Shown one piece after another: positions 62,573 through 64,000 of a DNA stretch of 64,000 nucleotides. Where the stretch lies: the NCBI RefSeq assembly GCF_004137685.1, contig NZ_QYBB01000015.1:1-64000 (forward strand). The letters run 5' to 3'. The notes beneath the pieces are model-generated. The model did no database searches, was not told the origin of the DNA, and saw nothing but the letters and a program-made list of their open reading frames with translations. A program made the position numbers and the translations under genes. Source of the stretch: Lichenibacterium minor. GTDB taxonomy: Bacteria; Pseudomonadota; Alphaproteobacteria; Rhizobiales; Beijerinckiaceae. The number at the start of each line of letters is the position of its first letter. The stretch's first letter is position 1.

Positions 62573-63076
62573 TCACCTTGCCGTTTGGGCGCGGTGCGGT
62601 CCAATCGCCTCTTGCGAATGGTGGACGGGTCGCACCCGCGCGTAGGCCTCGGCCAGGACGAGGAAGAACGCGGTGTGGGCCAGCGCGAAGGCCGCGATGC
62701 CGAGGCTTCCGAGGTGGCGCGAGCCCGCGAAGCCCTCGCCGGTCGCCGGCAGGACTAGGGCGGCGTTGACGAGCCAGACCGCCAGCGCGGTCGCCAGCGC
62801 CTTGCACCACGGCGGCCCCGGCAGACGCGGCTCGACGGCGGCGTAGCCCAGCGCCATGGCGAGGCCCACGGCGGCGTGGAAGCCGATCTGAAAGGCGGGC
62901 GTGGGCGCCGGCAGGGCACCCATCCTGGCCGTCGCCAGCGCAACGTCGGCGGAGCTTTTGAGAAGCCGCAGGAGCCCGCCGTGTGCGGTCGGCACGCCCA
63001 AGGCGTCGAAGCCCCACAGCATCGCCGTGTTGAGGGCGTCGGCGGCGACGCCCGCCGCTAGGGCCGCGCCGGCCAT
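62573..63076 (-). CDS. Integral membrane protein of unknown function
   Basis: A 167-residue protein with about four hydrophobic helices (MAGAALAAGVAADALNTAML, FQIGFHAAVGLAMALGYAAV, ALATALAVWLVNAALVLP and GSLGIAAFALAHTAFFLVLA). ATG at 63076 was chosen; GTG at 63088 is an alternative that sits right after GAGG. No family was recognised. It follows the cyclase gene stop by only a few bases, suggesting co-transcription. Confidence 0.7.
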   Translation of the reverse strand: MAGAALAAGVAADALNTAMLWGFDALGVPTAHGGLLRLLKSSADVALATARMGALPAPTPAFQIGFHAAVGLAMALGYAAVEPRLPGPPWCKALATALAVWLVNAALVLPATGEGFAGSRHLGSLGIAAFALAHTAFFLVLAEAYARVRPVHHSQEAIGPHRAQTAR

Positions 63077-63090
63077 TCGAAGGGGCACCC

Positions 63091-64000
63091 TCAAGGCACG
63101 TACTCCGTCAAGCCGCGGAGCGCGTCGACCGGCCGGCCATAGATCGCGTGCCGCTCCGGGAAGCCGCGCAGCGCCACCGTGTCGACGAGGTCGAGCGGGA
63201 GGTCGAGCCCGTCCACGAAGGCGTCGGTCGCCAGCAGCGGCAGGGCGTAGGACTTGCACAGGCGCTCGACCCGGCTGAGCAGATTGAGGTCGCGCCCGAT
63301 GGCGGTGAAATCGAGGCGGTCGCCGCCTCCGACGTTGCCATAGGCGACGTCGCCGACGTGGAGGGCGACGCCGACCTCGAAGGGCTGTCCGGCTTCGTCC
63401 CGCAGGTCCGACAGGGCGGTGAGGCCGTCCTCGGCCGCCGCGAAGGCCGCGCGACGCGCCTCGGCCACGCCTCGGCCAGCGTCGAAGACCGCCAGCACCC
63501 CGTCACCGGTATATTTCAGCACCTCTCCGCCCCGCGCCTCGATCGCGGGCACGAGGGCGCCGAACATGCGGTTGAGGCTCGCCACGACCGCGTGGGCCCC
63601 GACCCGGTCCGACAGCTCGCCGAAGCCGCGCAGATCCGTCAGCATCATGGCAGCCCGCATAGGGCGGACGTCGCCGCGGCGAACCGTGCCGGCCAGGATG
63701 CGGCGCGCCGGGTCGTGGCCCACATAGGCTTCGAGCACGTCGCTCAGCATGCGGTCGAGGCCCTTCAGCTCGAAGACGAGCGAGAACGGGTCGGCGAGCG
63801 CGACGAGCGCCGCGACCGCCTCCGGCGAGAACCCGCCCGCGGCGTCCGTCGCCCAGGAGGCTGCGCCGGTCCGCCCTCCGGAAGCCCTGAGCGGCACGAT
63901 GAGGTAGTGGGTGAGGCCCTCGGCCCTGAGCTCCTCCAGCATGGGGAAGGGCAGCGGCGCCAAGCCGTCGAGCCGGCACAGCAACGGCTCGCCGGTGGCC
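63091..64000 (-). CDS. Class III adenylate/guanylate cyclase (partial)
   Basis: The 5' end lies beyond the window; about 303 codons are present. The cyclase domain (roughly the last 190 residues) has metal Asp residues in MMLTDLRGFGELSD and KYTGDGVLAVF. The substrate Lys precedes the second one (EVLKYTGDG), and GRDLNLLSRVE contains the substrate-binding Asp and the Asn/Arg pair. An upstream linker and a GAF-like end (LIVPLRASGGRTGAASWATD) suggest an N-terminal sensor. The set of residues favours ATP as substrate and cyclic AMP as product, but this is not certain. Confidence 0.88.
   Translation of the reverse strand, partial: ATGEPLLCRLDGLAPLPFPMLEELRAEGLTHYLIVPLRASGGRTGAASWATDAAGGFSPEAVAALVALADPFSLVFELKGLDRMLSDVLEAYVGHDPARRILAGTVRRGDVRPMRAAMMLTDLRGFGELSDRVGAHAVVASLNRMFGALVPAIEARGGEVLKYTGDGVLAVFDAGRGVAEARRAAFAAAEDGLTALSDLRDEAGQPFEVGVALHVGDVAYGNVGGGDRLDFTAIGRDLNLLSRVERLCKSYALPLLATDAFVDGLDLPLDLVDTVALRGFPERHAIYGRPVDALRGLTEYVP

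Overview
The window reads as chromosome of a GC-rich alphaproteobacterium. Gene content and order (CheD- and CheR-type chemotaxis operon, kdpFABC-DE, split ssu locus, SorAB, BigR-like sulfide locus, MobA/MobL element) fit a Hyphomicrobiales member close to Methylobacteriaceae/Beijerinckiaceae. That placement is inference; there is no rRNA or tRNA here to anchor it. Start codons are often GTG, and genes are commonly joined by ATGA or GTGA overlaps.

Layout. 1-7012 (+) is the 3' end of a chemoreceptor gene followed by STAS, CheY, CheA, CheW, CheR, CheB, a second CheY, CheD and an unassigned helical protein. 7470-10738 (-) is a HerA/DUF87 ATPase overlapping a GGDEF-EAL cyclic-di-GMP enzyme. 11542-19605 (+) is a complete Kdp potassium system with its two-component regulators. 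19748-24135 is an alkanesulfonate locus: ssuA-ssuD on the minus strand, ssuC-ssuB on the plus strand, and the wreck of a flavin reductase gene after ssuD.

24136-44392 is an accessory island. Its left half looks like a defence island: a three-gene plus-strand operon (unknown protein, ImmA/IrrE peptidase, PIN-like nuclease) faces a minus-strand operon (P-loop kinase, BpsA/DUF43-like Rossmann protein, unknown protein). Beyond these lie a DrmB (DISARM) gene and a short fragment that is probably the tail of a destroyed drmA. The two unknown proteins look distantly related to each other. The right half (about 31.8-44.4 kb) is a mobilisable element with a 1213-residue MobA/MobL-type relaxase, palindromes, an exonuclease VII-like large/small subunit pair and several unknown genes.

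44393-48139 (-) is an ECF sigma operon with its own predicted ECF promoter. 48830-53404 is dsbD-dsbA divergent from a QseB/QseC-like two-component pair, with a CTTAAG-N5-CTTAAG box between them. 53419-58436 is a sulfide/persulfide module: SQR, persulfide dioxygenase, peroxiredoxin, ArsR-type regulator, YeeE/YedE halves and TauE/SafE exporter. 58516-62546 holds a secreted unknown protein, a methyltransferase-like membrane protein, an AcfC-like binding protein and SorA/SorB sulfite dehydrogenase. The window ends in a membrane protein and a truncated class III nucleotide cyclase.

Several blocks share sulfur chemistry. Sulfite released by SsuD or by the persulfide dioxygenase could be exported by TauE/SafE or oxidised by SorAB. 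The best candidates for undescribed biology are the paired unknown-family operons in the defence island, the HerA plus c-di-GMP enzyme pair, and the exonuclease VII-like pair on the mobilisable element. No CRISPR array, rRNA, tRNA or transposase was seen.
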